This document shows, one piece after another, positions 17,080 to 25,521 of a DNA stretch of 64,000 nucleotides; the stretch's first letter is position 1; every line of letters begins with the position of its first letter. Made by a program: the position numbers and the translations under genes. Below the pieces are notes generated by a model. The model had not been told where the DNA came from. It worked only from the letters and a program-made list of their open reading frames with translations, and did no database searches. This DNA comes from Lentzea waywayandensis (lineage in GTDB: Bacteria; Actinomycetota; Actinomycetes; Mycobacteriales; Pseudonocardiaceae): contig NZ_FOYL01000013.1 in NCBI RefSeq assembly GCF_900115955.1, positions 124,001 to 188,000 of the forward strand, given 5' to 3'.

Positions 17080-18045
17080 ATGCGCTACACCAAGCTCGCC
17101 GGCATGGACGTGTCCGAGATCTGTCTCGGCATGATGAGCTACGGAGATCCGAAACGGGGCGGCCACCCGTGGTCGTTGCCCGAGGAGGAGTCCCGGCCGT
17201 TCATCAAGGCCGCGCTCGACGCCGGCATCAACTTCTTCGACACCGCGAACATGTACTCGGCCGGTTCCTCCGAGGAGATCACCGGCGGCGCGCTGCGCGA
17301 CTTCGCCCGGCGCGAGGAGATCGTGCTCGCGACCAAGGTGCATCACCGGATGCACGAGGGCCCCAACGGTTTCGGGCTGTCGCGGAAGTCGATCCTCGCC
17401 GAGATCGACAACTCGTTGCGCAGGCTGGGCACTGATTACGTGGACCTGTACCAGATCCACCGCTTCGACGGCACCGTCCCTCTCGAGGAGACGCTGGAAG
17501 CACTGCACGACGTGGTGAAGTCCGGCAAGGCGCGGTACATCGGTGCGTCGTCCATGTACGCGTGGCAGTTCGCCAAGGCGTTGTTCACGCAACGGGAGAA
17601 CGGCTGGACGCGGTTCGTGTCGATGCAGAACCACTACAACCTCCTCTACCGCGAGGAGGAGCGCGAGATGCTGCCGTTCTGCGCGGACCAGGGCATCGCC
17701 GTGATCCCGTGGAGCCCGCTGGCCCGCGGCCGGCTGGTGCGCGACTGGGACGCGACGACCGCGCGCACCGAGACCGACGAGTTCGGGTCCACTCTGTACC
17801 TGGAGTCGGACCGCGCGATCGTCGACCAGGTCGCCGCCATCGCCGCCGCCCGAGGGGTGTCGCGGGCGCAGGTCGCGCTGGCCTGGTTGCGGCGCAACCC
17901 CGTCGTCACGGCGCCGATCGTCGGCATCACCAAGCCCGCGCAGCTCGACGACGCGGTGGCGGCGCTGGACTTCGAGCTGACCGACGACGAGGTGAAGCAG
18001 CTGGAGTCGGGCTACCAGCCACACCGGATCGCCGGGCACTCCTGA
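17080..18045 (+). CDS. Aldo/keto reductase
   Basis: A 321-residue (beta/alpha)8 oxidoreductase. The catalytic tetrad is visible: Asp and Tyr in NFFDTANMYSAG, Lys in VLATKVHHRM and His in YQIHRFDG. The NADPH-binding end is IVGITKPAQLDDAVAALD. It reduces aldehydes or ketones; by sequence it looks like the AKR11/12-type group (YajO/GSP69-like), but the substrate is unknown. The ATG at 17080 is preceded by GAGGGGCTGACC. It appears monocistronic. Confidence 0.94.
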   Translation: MRYTKLAGMDVSEICLGMMSYGDPKRGGHPWSLPEEESRPFIKAALDAGINFFDTANMYSAGSSEEITGGALRDFARREEIVLATKVHHRMHEGPNGFGLSRKSILAEIDNSLRRLGTDYVDLYQIHRFDGTVPLEETLEALHDVVKSGKARYIGASSMYAWQFAKALFTQRENGWTRFVSMQNHYNLLYREEEREMLPFCADQGIAVIPWSPLARGRLVRDWDATTARTETDEFGSTLYLESDRAIVDQVAAIAAARGVSRAQVALAWLRRNPVVTAPIVGITKPAQLDDAVAALDFELTDDEVKQLESGYQPHRIAGHS

Positions 18046-18046
18046 T

Positions 18047-18060
18047 TCCGCGAACGCGGA
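18047..18060. promoter_or_regulatory. Palindrome overlapping the promoter of the HTH-TOBE gene
   Basis: TCCGCG and CGCGGA are exact arms around AA, immediately followed by a TATACA-like -10 (18061-18066) and the GTG start at 18076. A protein bound here would cover the -35/-10 spacer, so this may be an autoregulatory operator of the downstream DNA-binding protein (inference). Confidence 0.45.
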
Positions 18061-18075
18061 TATACACTCCCGTCC

Positions 18076-18474
18076 GTGCCGAACTTGCGGATCAGCGAGG
18101 CCGCCGCGCTGCTCGGGGTCAGTGACGACACCCTGCGCCGGTGGATCGACCAGGGCCGCCTTGCGTCCGTTGTGCTCGACAACGGACGCAAGGGCGTGAG
18201 CGGGATCGAGCTCGCCGCGTTCGCCCAGAAGATGACCGACGTGGCCGAGACCGGTGCGACCGTGGCCGCCTCGGCGCGCAACCGCATGAAGGGCATCGTC
18301 ACCCGTGTCGTCAAGGACGGGGTGATGGCCCAGGTCGACATGCAGGCCGGGCCCTTCCGCGTCACGTCTCTGATGAGCCGTGAGTCAGCGGACGAGCTCG
18401 GCCTGGAGGTCGGCAGCGTCGCGGTGGCCTCGATCAAGTCGACGCACGTCGTCGTCGAGATTCCCGAGGCCTGA
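18076..18474 (+). CDS. HTH plus TOBE (molybdate-binding) regulator
   Basis: A 132-residue protein. Residues 1-50 form a MerR/excisionase-like helix-turn-helix (LRISEAAALLGVSDDTLRRW) and residues about 68-130 a single TOBE/Mop domain (NRMKGIVTRVVKDGVMAQVDM...VGSVAVASIKSTHVVVEI). This is the architecture of small actinobacterial molybdopterin-binding or ModE-like regulators, predicted to sense molybdate or tungstate. It starts with GTG only ten bases after a -10-like box, so the message may be nearly leaderless. No molybdate transporter lies next to it. Confidence 0.9.
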   Translation: MPNLRISEAAALLGVSDDTLRRWIDQGRLASVVLDNGRKGVSGIELAAFAQKMTDVAETGATVAASARNRMKGIVTRVVKDGVMAQVDMQAGPFRVTSLMSRESADELGLEVGSVAVASIKSTHVVVEIPEA

Positions 18475-18477
18475 ACC

Positions 18478-19668
18478 TCAGACGAAGGCGCTCTGCCCGG
18501 TGATCGCCTTGCCGACGATGAGCGTGTTCATCTCGCGGGTGCCCTCGAACGAGTAGATCGCCTCGGCGTCGGCGAAGAAGCGGGCCACGTCGTAGCCGAG
18601 CACGATGCCGTTACCGCCGAAGATCTCCCGCGCCCAGGCGACGACCTCGCGCATGCGGGACGTGACGAACGCCTTCGCGAGCGACGAGTGCTCGTCCTGG
18701 AAGATGCCCGCGTCCTGGAGCTTCGCGAGCTGCACGAGCATGCCCCACGACGCGGTGATGTTGCCGAGCGACTGCACCAGCTTGTCCTGCACCATCTGGA
18801 AACGCGCGATCGGGCGGCCGAACTGCTCGCGCTCCTTCGAGTAGGCGAGAGCGAGCTCGTAGGCGCCGATCATGACGCCGAGCGCCTGCCAGGCGACGCC
18901 GCCGCGGGTGGCGCGCAGGATCTCCGCGACGTCGCGGAACGAGTCGATGCGCTGCAACCGGTTCTCCTCCGGCACGCGGACGTCGGTCAGGGTGATCTCG
19001 GCGTTCTCCACGATCCGGAACGCGATCTTGCCCTCGATCTTCTCGGCGACGAAGCCGGGCGTGCCCTTCTCCACGACGAATCCCTTGACCTGGTTGTCGT
19101 CGAGGTCGCGGGCCCACACGATCACGTAGTCGGCGAAGGTGGCGTTGCCGATCCACTTCTTGGCGCCGTTGAGGATCCAGGCGTCGCCGTCGCGCTTCGC
19201 GGTGGTGCGCATGCCGCCCGCCACGTCGGAGCCGCCGAGCGGTTCGGTCATCGCGAACGCGCCGATCTTGTCCATCGCGGCCATGGCGGGCAGCCAGCGG
19301 TCGCGCTGCTCCTGCGAACCGCCCGCGTAGATCGAGTACATCGCGAGTCCGTTGTGGACACCGAAGAACGTGGCGACCGACGCGTCCGTGCGGGTCATCT
19401 CCATCGCCAGCATGCCGGTGAGCAGGTTGCTGACGGCGGCGGGGTGCTCGCCGTAACCCTCGTACGACAACGCGGTGAGGCCGGCGCCGCGGAACTTGCC
19501 GATCAGCTCGTGCGGGAACTCGCCCTTGGCCCAGTACTCGTTGACCAGCGGCTTGATCTCGGTGGTCATGAACTCGCGGGCGCTCAGCAGGATCTTGCGC
19601 TCCTCGTCGCTCAGCAGCGCCTCGTAGTTGTAGAAGTCGGCGGTCAGCTGGTCTTCCAGGCGGTTCAT
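18478..19668 (-). CDS. Acyl-CoA dehydrogenase (glutaryl-CoA dehydrogenase-like)
   Basis: A 396-residue FAD flavoenzyme. The conserved pieces are AFAMTEPLGGSDVAGGMRTTA, WILNGAKKWIGNATFADYVIVW and, near the C-terminus, YSFEGTREMNTLIVGKAITG with the catalytic Glu in FEG, as in glutaryl-CoA dehydrogenases. It oxidises an acyl-CoA to the enoyl-CoA, possibly with decarboxylation. The ATG at 19668 overlaps the stop of the preceding gene (ATGA). It is the last gene of a five-gene operon with a CoA-transferase, an enoyl-CoA hydratase, an acetoacetate decarboxylase-like protein and a hydroxyacyl-CoA dehydrogenase. Confidence 0.94.
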   Translation of the reverse strand: MNRLEDQLTADFYNYEALLSDEERKILLSAREFMTTEIKPLVNEYWAKGEFPHELIGKFRGAGLTALSYEGYGEHPAAVSNLLTGMLAMEMTRTDASVATFFGVHNGLAMYSIYAGGSQEQRDRWLPAMAAMDKIGAFAMTEPLGGSDVAGGMRTTAKRDGDAWILNGAKKWIGNATFADYVIVWARDLDDNQVKGFVVEKGTPGFVAEKIEGKIAFRIVENAEITLTDVRVPEENRLQRIDSFRDVAEILRATRGGVAWQALGVMIGAYELALAYSKEREQFGRPIARFQMVQDKLVQSLGNITASWGMLVQLAKLQDAGIFQDEHSSLAKAFVTSRMREVVAWAREIFGGNGIVLGYDVARFFADAEAIYSFEGTREMNTLIVGKAITGQSAFV

Positions 19669-20504
19669 CAGTTCTCCTCCAATGCCGTGAGCACGGCGAG
19701 CTGCCTGCGGTCGCGCGTCTCGGCGAGCGCCGAGTACGTGGAGGAGCCGTAAGCGTCTTCGACGGCCTTGATCAGCCGTTCGGGATCTTGTGACGGGGCA
19801 CCGAGTTCCAAGCCCTGCATGGACTTGCCGATGTGCGTGGCGAGGTGCCGGTAGCCGCCGGGGCCACCACCGAGGTGGGCACCGAGGAACGGCCCGACGG
19901 TCGCCCAGCGGAGGCCGAGCGAGTTCGTGACGACGGCATCCAGGTCTGCCGGCGTGACGACGCCCTGTTCGACCAGGTAGGCGGCTTCGCGGGAGAGCGC
20001 GGCCTGCAGGCGGTTGCCGACGAAACCGGGGATCTCCTTGCGCTCGACGACCGGCGTGCGGCCGAGCGAGCGGTAGAAGCCGACTGCTTTCGCGACGGAC
20101 TCCTCGCTCGTCTGCTCCCCTGGGACGACCTCGACCAGCGGGATCACGTGCGGCGGGTTGAACGGGTGTCCGATCAGGACGCGCGAGCCGTCGATGCCCT
20201 CGGTGAACGCGCTGGAGGGGATCGCGGACGACGAGCTGAGCAGCAGTGCGTGCTGCGGGGCTTCCTTGACGAGTTCGGCGAACAGGGTCTTCTTGAACTC
20301 GAGGCTCTCCGGCCCGTTCTCCTGCACGAAGTCCGCGTCCCGCACGGCTTCCGCGACGGTCGAGGCGATCTGCACGCCGTCCGGGACGACGTCCGCGAGA
20401 TCTGGACGAGGGTCGGTGATCTGCACGGTCAGGCCGTGCTCGACGAACAGGCGGGCCCACGACAGGCCGATCACGCCTGCTCCAACGACAGCGACGGTGC
20501 TCAT
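19668..20504 (-). CDS. 3-hydroxyacyl-CoA dehydrogenase / L-carnitine dehydrogenase-like
   Basis: A 278-residue NAD-dependent dehydrogenase. It has the N-terminal Rossmann motif VAVVGAGVIGLSWARLF, the catalytic region SSSSAIPSSAF and IGHPFNPPHVIPLVEVVPG with the catalytic His, and the C-terminal helical domain. The HPFNPPH...VEVVPG segment and overall length place it with lambda-crystallin/L-carnitine dehydrogenase-type enzymes as much as with FadB-type ones, so the substrate may be a 3-hydroxy acid rather than a CoA ester. The start overlaps the previous stop (ATGA). Confidence 0.9.
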   Translation of the reverse strand: MSTVAVVGAGVIGLSWARLFVEHGLTVQITDPRPDLADVVPDGVQIASTVAEAVRDADFVQENGPESLEFKKTLFAELVKEAPQHALLLSSSSAIPSSAFTEGIDGSRVLIGHPFNPPHVIPLVEVVPGEQTSEESVAKAVGFYRSLGRTPVVERKEIPGFVGNRLQAALSREAAYLVEQGVVTPADLDAVVTNSLGLRWATVGPFLGAHLGGGPGGYRHLATHIGKSMQGLELGAPSQDPERLIKAVEDAYGSSTYSALAETRDRRQLAVLTALEEN

Positions 20505-21220
20505 GACGCCTCCAGGTAGTTGTGAACCGGCTTGGCGGGAGCGAGCGTCAGGTCGGTGATGACGTGGCTGGCGGACACGACCTCCAGCACCGGGAGGTCG
20601 GCGAGGGGCGCGAGGACGTGCTGGAACAGCTGCAGGCGCGCCGGACCGGTGTACGCGGCCTTGACCACGACGTCGGTGATCTCCGTGCGCACGAGCTCCT
20701 GCACTCGCAACGAACCGTCATAGTCAGGGATGGTCTTCAACATGAACGTTGGAACCGTGATCTCCGCCTCAGCCTGACGACGGTCCAGTTCGAACTGCTT
20801 GTAGCCCATGGTCGCGGTCGCCACCCGCAGGGTTCCGTAGTCGAGGGTGCCGACGAGCGCGCCGTTGTCGGCGTACAGGTTCGGCGATCCCATGACCTTC
20901 GGGTAGGCGCCGACCTCGCGGCCGGACGCGGTGGCGGCGAAGCTGTCGAGGTACATCGCGTGCAGGTACTCGCCCCGCTCGCCGTCGAAGACGACCTGGA
21001 TCGCCTGGCCTGCCTCGGTGTACGGGCCGTAGCCGGTGACGTCGTTCATCTTCATGATCTCGAACCGGACGAGCGGCTCGTCGATCTCCAGCGGCTGCGG
21101 CACTACGGCCCGCAACGCCTCGGGGTCGGTCCGGTAGACGATGTTCAGGTACTCGCGGTCGAAGAACCGAGGCTGCACGGCGGGGAAGGCCGGTGCGCTC
21201 AACGGTGTGACTCCCAGCAT
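20501..21220 (-). CDS. Acetoacetate decarboxylase family protein
   Basis: A 239-residue protein of the ADC fold. Family pieces are the N-terminal YLNIVYRTDPEALRAVVPQPLEI, the central EVGAYPKVMGSPNLY with a lysine at the position of the Schiff-base Lys of acetoacetate decarboxylase, and the C-terminal LPVLEVVSASHVITDLTL. It would decarboxylate a beta-keto acid. Some family members instead have hydratase or aldolase activity, so the reaction is not certain. It starts one base after the hydratase stop. Confidence 0.9.
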   Translation of the reverse strand: MLGVTPLSAPAFPAVQPRFFDREYLNIVYRTDPEALRAVVPQPLEIDEPLVRFEIMKMNDVTGYGPYTEAGQAIQVVFDGERGEYLHAMYLDSFAATASGREVGAYPKVMGSPNLYADNGALVGTLDYGTLRVATATMGYKQFELDRRQAEAEITVPTFMLKTIPDYDGSLRVQELVRTEITDVVVKAAYTGPARLQLFQHVLAPLADLPVLEVVSASHVITDLTLAPAKPVHNYLEAS

Positions 21221-21221
21221 G

Positions 21222-21965
21222 TCAGCGTCCTGTCCACTGTGGAGTGCGGCGCTCGGTGAACGCGGTCATGCCCTCGCGGACGTCGGCCGTGGTCATCAGC
21301 TTCGCGCTCTCGGTGCGTTGCGCGGCCCAGGGATCCTGGGAGCGCACGACCTTCTTGACCGCGGCGAGCGCGAGCGGGGCGTTCAGGGCGATCTGCTCCG
21401 CCAGCTGCAACGCGATCGCGGCGGCCTCGCCGTTCGGCACGACCCTGTTGGCGATGCCCAGCGTGCCGGCCCGGACGCCGTCGATCGGCTCGCCGGTCAG
21501 CAGGATCTCCATGGCCAGGTGGTGCGGGATCCGTTGCGGCAGGCGGACGACTCCCCCAGCGGCGGCGATCAGGCCCCGCTTCACCTCGGGCAGCCCGAAC
21601 CTCGCGTCCTGCGCCGCGACGATCAGGTCGCAGCCCAGTGCCAGCTCGAACCCTCCTCCCAGCGCGAACCCCTCGACCGCGGCGATCAGCGGCTTGGTGA
21701 GCTCGGCCTCGGTGAGACCCCCGAGGCCGCGATCGCCGACCACCGGCGACTCGCCCTTCAGCGCGGCCTTGAGGTCCATGCCGGCGCTGAACGAGCCACC
21801 CGCTCCGGTGAGCACGCCCACGCGCAGTTCCGGCGTGGCCTCCAGCTCGTCCAGCGCGGCGGCGAGCCCGGTGGCGACGGCCGCGTTCACGGCGTTGCGG
21901 GCCTCCGGCCGGTCGATCGTGATCAGCAGTGCCGACCCGACGCGTTCGGTGCGAATCTCGTTCAT
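21222..21965 (-). CDS. Enoyl-CoA hydratase/isomerase
   Basis: A 247-residue crotonase-fold protein. Oxyanion-hole segments are FSAGMDLKAAL and EGFALGGGFELALGCDL. Both hydratase glutamates appear present: FGLPEVKRGL and LAMEILLTGEPI, matching E144 and E164 of the rat enzyme. Hydration of a 2-enoyl-CoA is therefore likely. The ATG at 21965 overlaps the stop of the CoA-transferase gene (ATGA); a longer upstream frame is only a shadow of that gene. Confidence 0.94.
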   Translation of the reverse strand: MNEIRTERVGSALLITIDRPEARNAVNAAVATGLAAALDELEATPELRVGVLTGAGGSFSAGMDLKAALKGESPVVGDRGLGGLTEAELTKPLIAAVEGFALGGGFELALGCDLIVAAQDARFGLPEVKRGLIAAAGGVVRLPQRIPHHLAMEILLTGEPIDGVRAGTLGIANRVVPNGEAAAIALQLAEQIALNAPLALAAVKKVVRSQDPWAAQRTESAKLMTTADVREGMTAFTERRTPQWTGR

Positions 21966-23110
21966 GCCAGCTCCTTCAACACTTCTGCGGTGTCCTGGCC
22001 GGGCAACGGAGCCAGGCGGCGGACGGTGGCGGGGGTGGCGGAGAACCGGACGGGGATGCCGATCGACCGGATCTCTCCCTCGCTCGGGTGCCGCACGACG
22101 TCGAGGAGGTGACCGTCGCGGACGTACGGGTCCTCGTGGGCCTTGTCGAGCTCCAGCACCGGCCCGAACGGGATGCTGTGCTTCGCGCACACCTCGGCCC
22201 AGTCCTCAGTGGACAGCGCGGGCGCGCACTCGTCGACCAGGCCCATCAGGTCGTCGCTGTCGCCGGGATCGATCCGCTCGCCGGCGACGCGCGGGTCGTC
22301 GACCAGGTCGGGACGCCCTGCCGCAGCGAAGAAGTCGCGGAAGTTCTGCGGGTTGTACGGGACGACGCAGGCGAGGCCGTCCTTGGTGTGCACCGCGTGG
22401 TGGCCCTTGGCCATCGACAGGTTGAAGCCCGTCGGGCCCTCCTCCGGCACGAACGCGTGGCCAGCGAGGTGCTCGACCAGGTTGAACGCGATCATCGTGT
22501 CCGCCATGGGGATCTCGACCCGCTGGCCCTCGCCGGTGTTGTTCCGGTGCACCAGCGCGGCGAGCACGCTGTAGGCGATGGTCAGCGACGACACCTTGTC
22601 GCCGATGATCGTCGGCAGGTAGACGGGCCGCCCGATCGCGCGGTTCGCGATGTCGACCAGGCCGGACGCGCCCTGGATCGTCTCGTCGTAGGCGGCGACA
22701 CCGGCGCGGTCGGAGTCGCCGCGGAAGCCCTGCGCGTGGGCGTAGACGAGGCCGGGGTTGCGCCCGGCGACGTCGGCGTAGTTCAGCCCGAGCCTGCTCA
22801 GCGCGCCGGGGCGCATGTTGGTGATCAGCACGTCGGCCGTGTCGATCAGCTTGAGGGTGGTCTCGCGGTCGTTCTCGTCCTTGAGGTTGAGAGCGACACT
22901 GCGCTTGTTCCGGTTGACGTTGAGGCTCAACGGGGTCATGCCCGGCGTGGTGCGGTAGCGGCCGTTGCGGACGGTGTCCACAGGCGACTCGATCTTGATC
23001 ACGTCGGCGCCGAGGTCTCCGAGGATCTGGGCCGCGTACGGGCCCATGACCACGGTCGAGAGGTCGATCACCCGCACGCCGTCCAGCGGACCGGCGGTGA
23101 TGTCCTTCAT
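21962..23110 (-). CDS. CaiB/BaiF-type (family III) CoA-transferase
   Basis: A 382-residue protein. Diagnostic are the N-terminal PLDGVRVIDLSTVVMGPYA, ILGDLGADVIKIESP and the catalytic-aspartate segment AAYDETIQGASGLVD. Family III transferases move CoA between acids, so this is probably the activating step of the operon. The ATG at 23110 has an AAAGGA site at good distance; an upstream start would add a short, non-conserved extension. It is the first gene of the operon and lies downstream of the LysR gene on the same strand. Confidence 0.94.
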   Translation of the reverse strand: MKDITAGPLDGVRVIDLSTVVMGPYAAQILGDLGADVIKIESPVDTVRNGRYRTTPGMTPLSLNVNRNKRSVALNLKDENDRETTLKLIDTADVLITNMRPGALSRLGLNYADVAGRNPGLVYAHAQGFRGDSDRAGVAAYDETIQGASGLVDIANRAIGRPVYLPTIIGDKVSSLTIAYSVLAALVHRNNTGEGQRVEIPMADTMIAFNLVEHLAGHAFVPEEGPTGFNLSMAKGHHAVHTKDGLACVVPYNPQNFRDFFAAAGRPDLVDDPRVAGERIDPGDSDDLMGLVDECAPALSTEDWAEVCAKHSIPFGPVLELDKAHEDPYVRDGHLLDVVRHPSEGEIRSIGIPVRFSATPATVRRLAPLPGQDTAEVLKELA

Positions 23111-23189
23111 CGTTCGTCCTTTCGCACCTGTTCGTTCTTGCACCACCGAAGTTAGTGACGAACCGCGAGAAAGGGAACGATCATGTCGC

Positions 23190-23226
23190 GAACAATGGTA
23201 TGACCACAGCGGTCACACCATTGTTC
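23190..23226. promoter_or_regulatory. Long inverted repeat between the LysR gene and the CoA catabolic operon
   Basis: GAACAATGGTATGACC (23190-23205) and GGTCACACCATTGTTC (23211-23226) pair at 15 of 16 positions around ACAGC. The repeat overlaps the LysR stop codon and ends 80 bases before the operon start. It could be an operator for the LysR protein, a terminator-like hairpin for the LysR message, or both. No T-run follows on the minus strand. Confidence 0.7.
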
Positions 23227-24133
23227 ATTTGATTATCGGCTCCGCGAACACTTCTCGGGCCGCTTGGACGAGTTCCTCGATGTCGCCACCTTCTGCTCGG
23301 TCGCGCCGCCACAGCAGTCCGGTGTCGAGCTGCGCGCGGAAGTCCTCGAACGGCAGGACCACCATGTTCTCCAGGCGATATCCGCGCATCGAGCTGTCCT
23401 CGTCGAGCATCGAGACGGAGAACCCGAGCCCGCCCGACACGATCTCCGAGGTGCCCTGGTAGCCGGTGTTGCTCAGCTGGATGCGCTTTTTGATGCCCAG
23501 CTCGTGCAATTGCCGGTCGAGCTGCTCGAAATACGCTGGCATGATTTCCTCCGGCGACTTCGCGTACGCCAGATCGGTGAGATCGGCCAGTTTGACCGAT
23601 TCACGGCCTTCGAACCGGTCGGCGGGCACCACGGCGCCGAGGCGTTCCGACATCACGTGCAGGGTGTCGAGAGAGGCCTCCTGCACGGGCAACCGCGCCA
23701 GCGTGAGCGCGAGCCTGCCGTCCTTCACCGCCGCGACGAGGTCCGTGGTCGTCCCCGGCCACCGCTTGACCTCGAACCGGCCGCCGACCCGGTCGGCGAG
23801 GAGGGTCAGCCGTTCCCGCAGCGCCGGGTGGAGTCCGGCGGGCACGCCGACGAAGACCGTCGACCTGGCAGGCTCGGTGGCCTGGTCGAGCCGCCATCTG
23901 ATGGACCCGACGCGGTCGAGCACGTCCCGCGCGATCGGCAGCAGGGCGGCGCCGGCGTCCGTCAGCGCCACGTGATGGGTGCTGCGGTCGAACAGCTGCC
24001 GCCCCAGCTCGTGTTCGAGGTCCTTGACGCGCTGGCTCAGCGGCGACGCGGCCATGTGCAGCTTCCGCGCGGCCGCCGAGAAGTTCAGTTCCTCGGCGAC
24101 CGCCACGAAGTACCTGAGGTGCAGCAGTTCCAC
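23225..24133 (-). CDS. LysR-type transcriptional regulator
   Basis: A 302-residue regulator. The winged helix-turn-helix is at 1-60 (LRYFVAVAEELNFSAAARKLHMAASPLSQRVKDLEHELG) and is followed by a periplasmic-binding-protein-like effector domain. It starts with GTG. It lies directly upstream of and in the same orientation as the CaiB operon, rather than in the usual divergent arrangement. The large inverted repeat at its 3' end makes control of that operon likely (inference). The effector is unknown. Confidence 0.93.
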   Translation of the reverse strand: MELLHLRYFVAVAEELNFSAAARKLHMAASPLSQRVKDLEHELGRQLFDRSTHHVALTDAGAALLPIARDVLDRVGSIRWRLDQATEPARSTVFVGVPAGLHPALRERLTLLADRVGGRFEVKRWPGTTTDLVAAVKDGRLALTLARLPVQEASLDTLHVMSERLGAVVPADRFEGRESVKLADLTDLAYAKSPEEIMPAYFEQLDRQLHELGIKKRIQLSNTGYQGTSEIVSGGLGFSVSMLDEDSSMRGYRLENMVVLPFEDFRAQLDTGLLWRRDRAEGGDIEELVQAAREVFAEPIIK

Positions 24134-24228
24134 CTGATCCAGACTAGGCCGTTCGGGTCAGGCCCTCACCGTGACGCGCGGCGCCCGGCTACCGGCTTCC
24201 GCCGCCGCTTCGTCCTATCGTGCGCCGC

Positions 24229-25500
24229 GTGTCCATCGAGCAACCCGCCGCCTTCCGCCCGCGAACGATCACCGAGGTCCTCCGTCCGGCGACGGCCGAC
24301 GAGGTCGTGGAGATCGTCCGTTCCGGCAGGCGGCCGCTGCACCCGATCAGCACGGGCTACAACTGGGGCCTGGGTTCGGGTCTGCCGGTCAGCGACGGTG
24401 CCACGGTCCTGGATCTGTCAGGCCTGGACCGAGTTCGCGCACTCGACCTCGAACGCGGCTACGCCGTGGTGGAGCCGGGCGTGACCCAGGGCGCGCTCGC
24501 GGAGTTGTTGCGCGGCACGCCGAGGATCTTCAACCTCACCACGTCCTCGTTGCGCACCAGCATCATCGGCAACTCACTGGAGCGCGGCGTCGGTGTGCAC
24601 CGGGCCCGCGCCGAGGACCTGGTCGGGCTCGAGGTGGTGCTCGCCGACGGACGGCGCGAGCACGTCGGCTGGTGGCCGGGCACCTCGGCCGTCCCGCGGC
24701 CGCACGGTCTCGGGCCGACGCTCACGCACCTGTTCACGCAGTCGTCGTTCGCGGTCGTCACGGCCGCTGTCGTCGGGCTGCTGCCGAGGCCGGAAGAGGT
24801 GCGGGTACTGCCCTTCACGTTCGCCGGGGACGACCTCGCCGACGCGGTCGACGTGCTGCGGTCGTGGACGGAGCAGCGGCTGATCCCGCCGACGACCAAG
24901 GTCTACAACCCGGTCGCGGCGCAGCTGGACGGCTACCTCGCACACGTCTGCCTCAGCGGTGCGGGCGAGGTGGTCGAGGCACTCAGTTCGGTACTTCTCG
25001 GCGCGGCAAGGCATTCACCGCTCGTCGCCGCCCCGCCGGCGGACGAGGTGGTCCGCGCGACGTACGCGGGTGATCCTGATCCGGCCGACACGTGGTTCCA
25101 GCGCAGGACCATGGGCTGTCCGGCCGAGCGGATCGACGCCGAGCTCGGGTTGCTGATGTTCCTGCCGATCGTGCCGTTCTCCGGCGAGGCCGTGACCCTC
25201 ACCGAGAAACTGATCCGCGACTGCTGCCCGTCGACGCCCGCTGTCACGGTGAACGTGCTCGACAGCGATGCCGTCGACCACGTCATCGCGCTCGGCTTCC
25301 CGGCAGGCGATCCTTCGGCCGTCATCGAGGCACGGGAGACGCTCGATCGGTTGCACCAGGCGTTTGCGGCACAGGGATTTCTGGCCTATCGGCGGGATGT
25401 CGACCGGCCAGGGGCGGCGACGGCGTTGCAGGCCAGGATCGGGCAGGCGCTCGATCCGGACGGGGTGTTCGCGCCGGGGAGGTACGCGGCCGGCGGGTGA
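24229..25500 (+). CDS. FAD-linked oxidase (VAO/PCMH family)
   Basis: About 423 residues. The FAD_binding_4 region comprises PLHPISTGYNWGLGSGLPV, VLDLSGLDRVRALD and YAVVEPGVTQGALAELL, followed by SIIGNSLERGVG. The substrate/cap domain follows, and the end reads LDPDGVFAPGRY as in VAO-family oxidases. No His for covalent FAD is evident. The substrate is unknown. GTG starts at 24220 and 24229 are both possible, and the CCTATCGTG context suggests a nearly leaderless message. The gene ends just before the 37-bp repeat array. Confidence 0.9.
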   Translation: MSIEQPAAFRPRTITEVLRPATADEVVEIVRSGRRPLHPISTGYNWGLGSGLPVSDGATVLDLSGLDRVRALDLERGYAVVEPGVTQGALAELLRGTPRIFNLTTSSLRTSIIGNSLERGVGVHRARAEDLVGLEVVLADGRREHVGWWPGTSAVPRPHGLGPTLTHLFTQSSFAVVTAAVVGLLPRPEEVRVLPFTFAGDDLADAVDVLRSWTEQRLIPPTTKVYNPVAAQLDGYLAHVCLSGAGEVVEALSSVLLGAARHSPLVAAPPADEVVRATYAGDPDPADTWFQRRTMGCPAERIDAELGLLMFLPIVPFSGEAVTLTEKLIRDCCPSTPAVTVNVLDSDAVDHVIALGFPAGDPSAVIEARETLDRLHQAFAAQGFLAYRRDVDRPGAATALQARIGQALDPDGVFAPGRYAAGG

Positions 25501-25521
25501 GGTGGGCAACGGCGCCGGCCG

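Noticed and set aside
18478..20460. Single 660-residue reading frame covering the acyl-CoA dehydrogenase and part of the upstream gene
   Set aside because: The first 260 residues are an out-of-frame translation of the hydroxyacyl-CoA dehydrogenase; the true start is ATG 19668.
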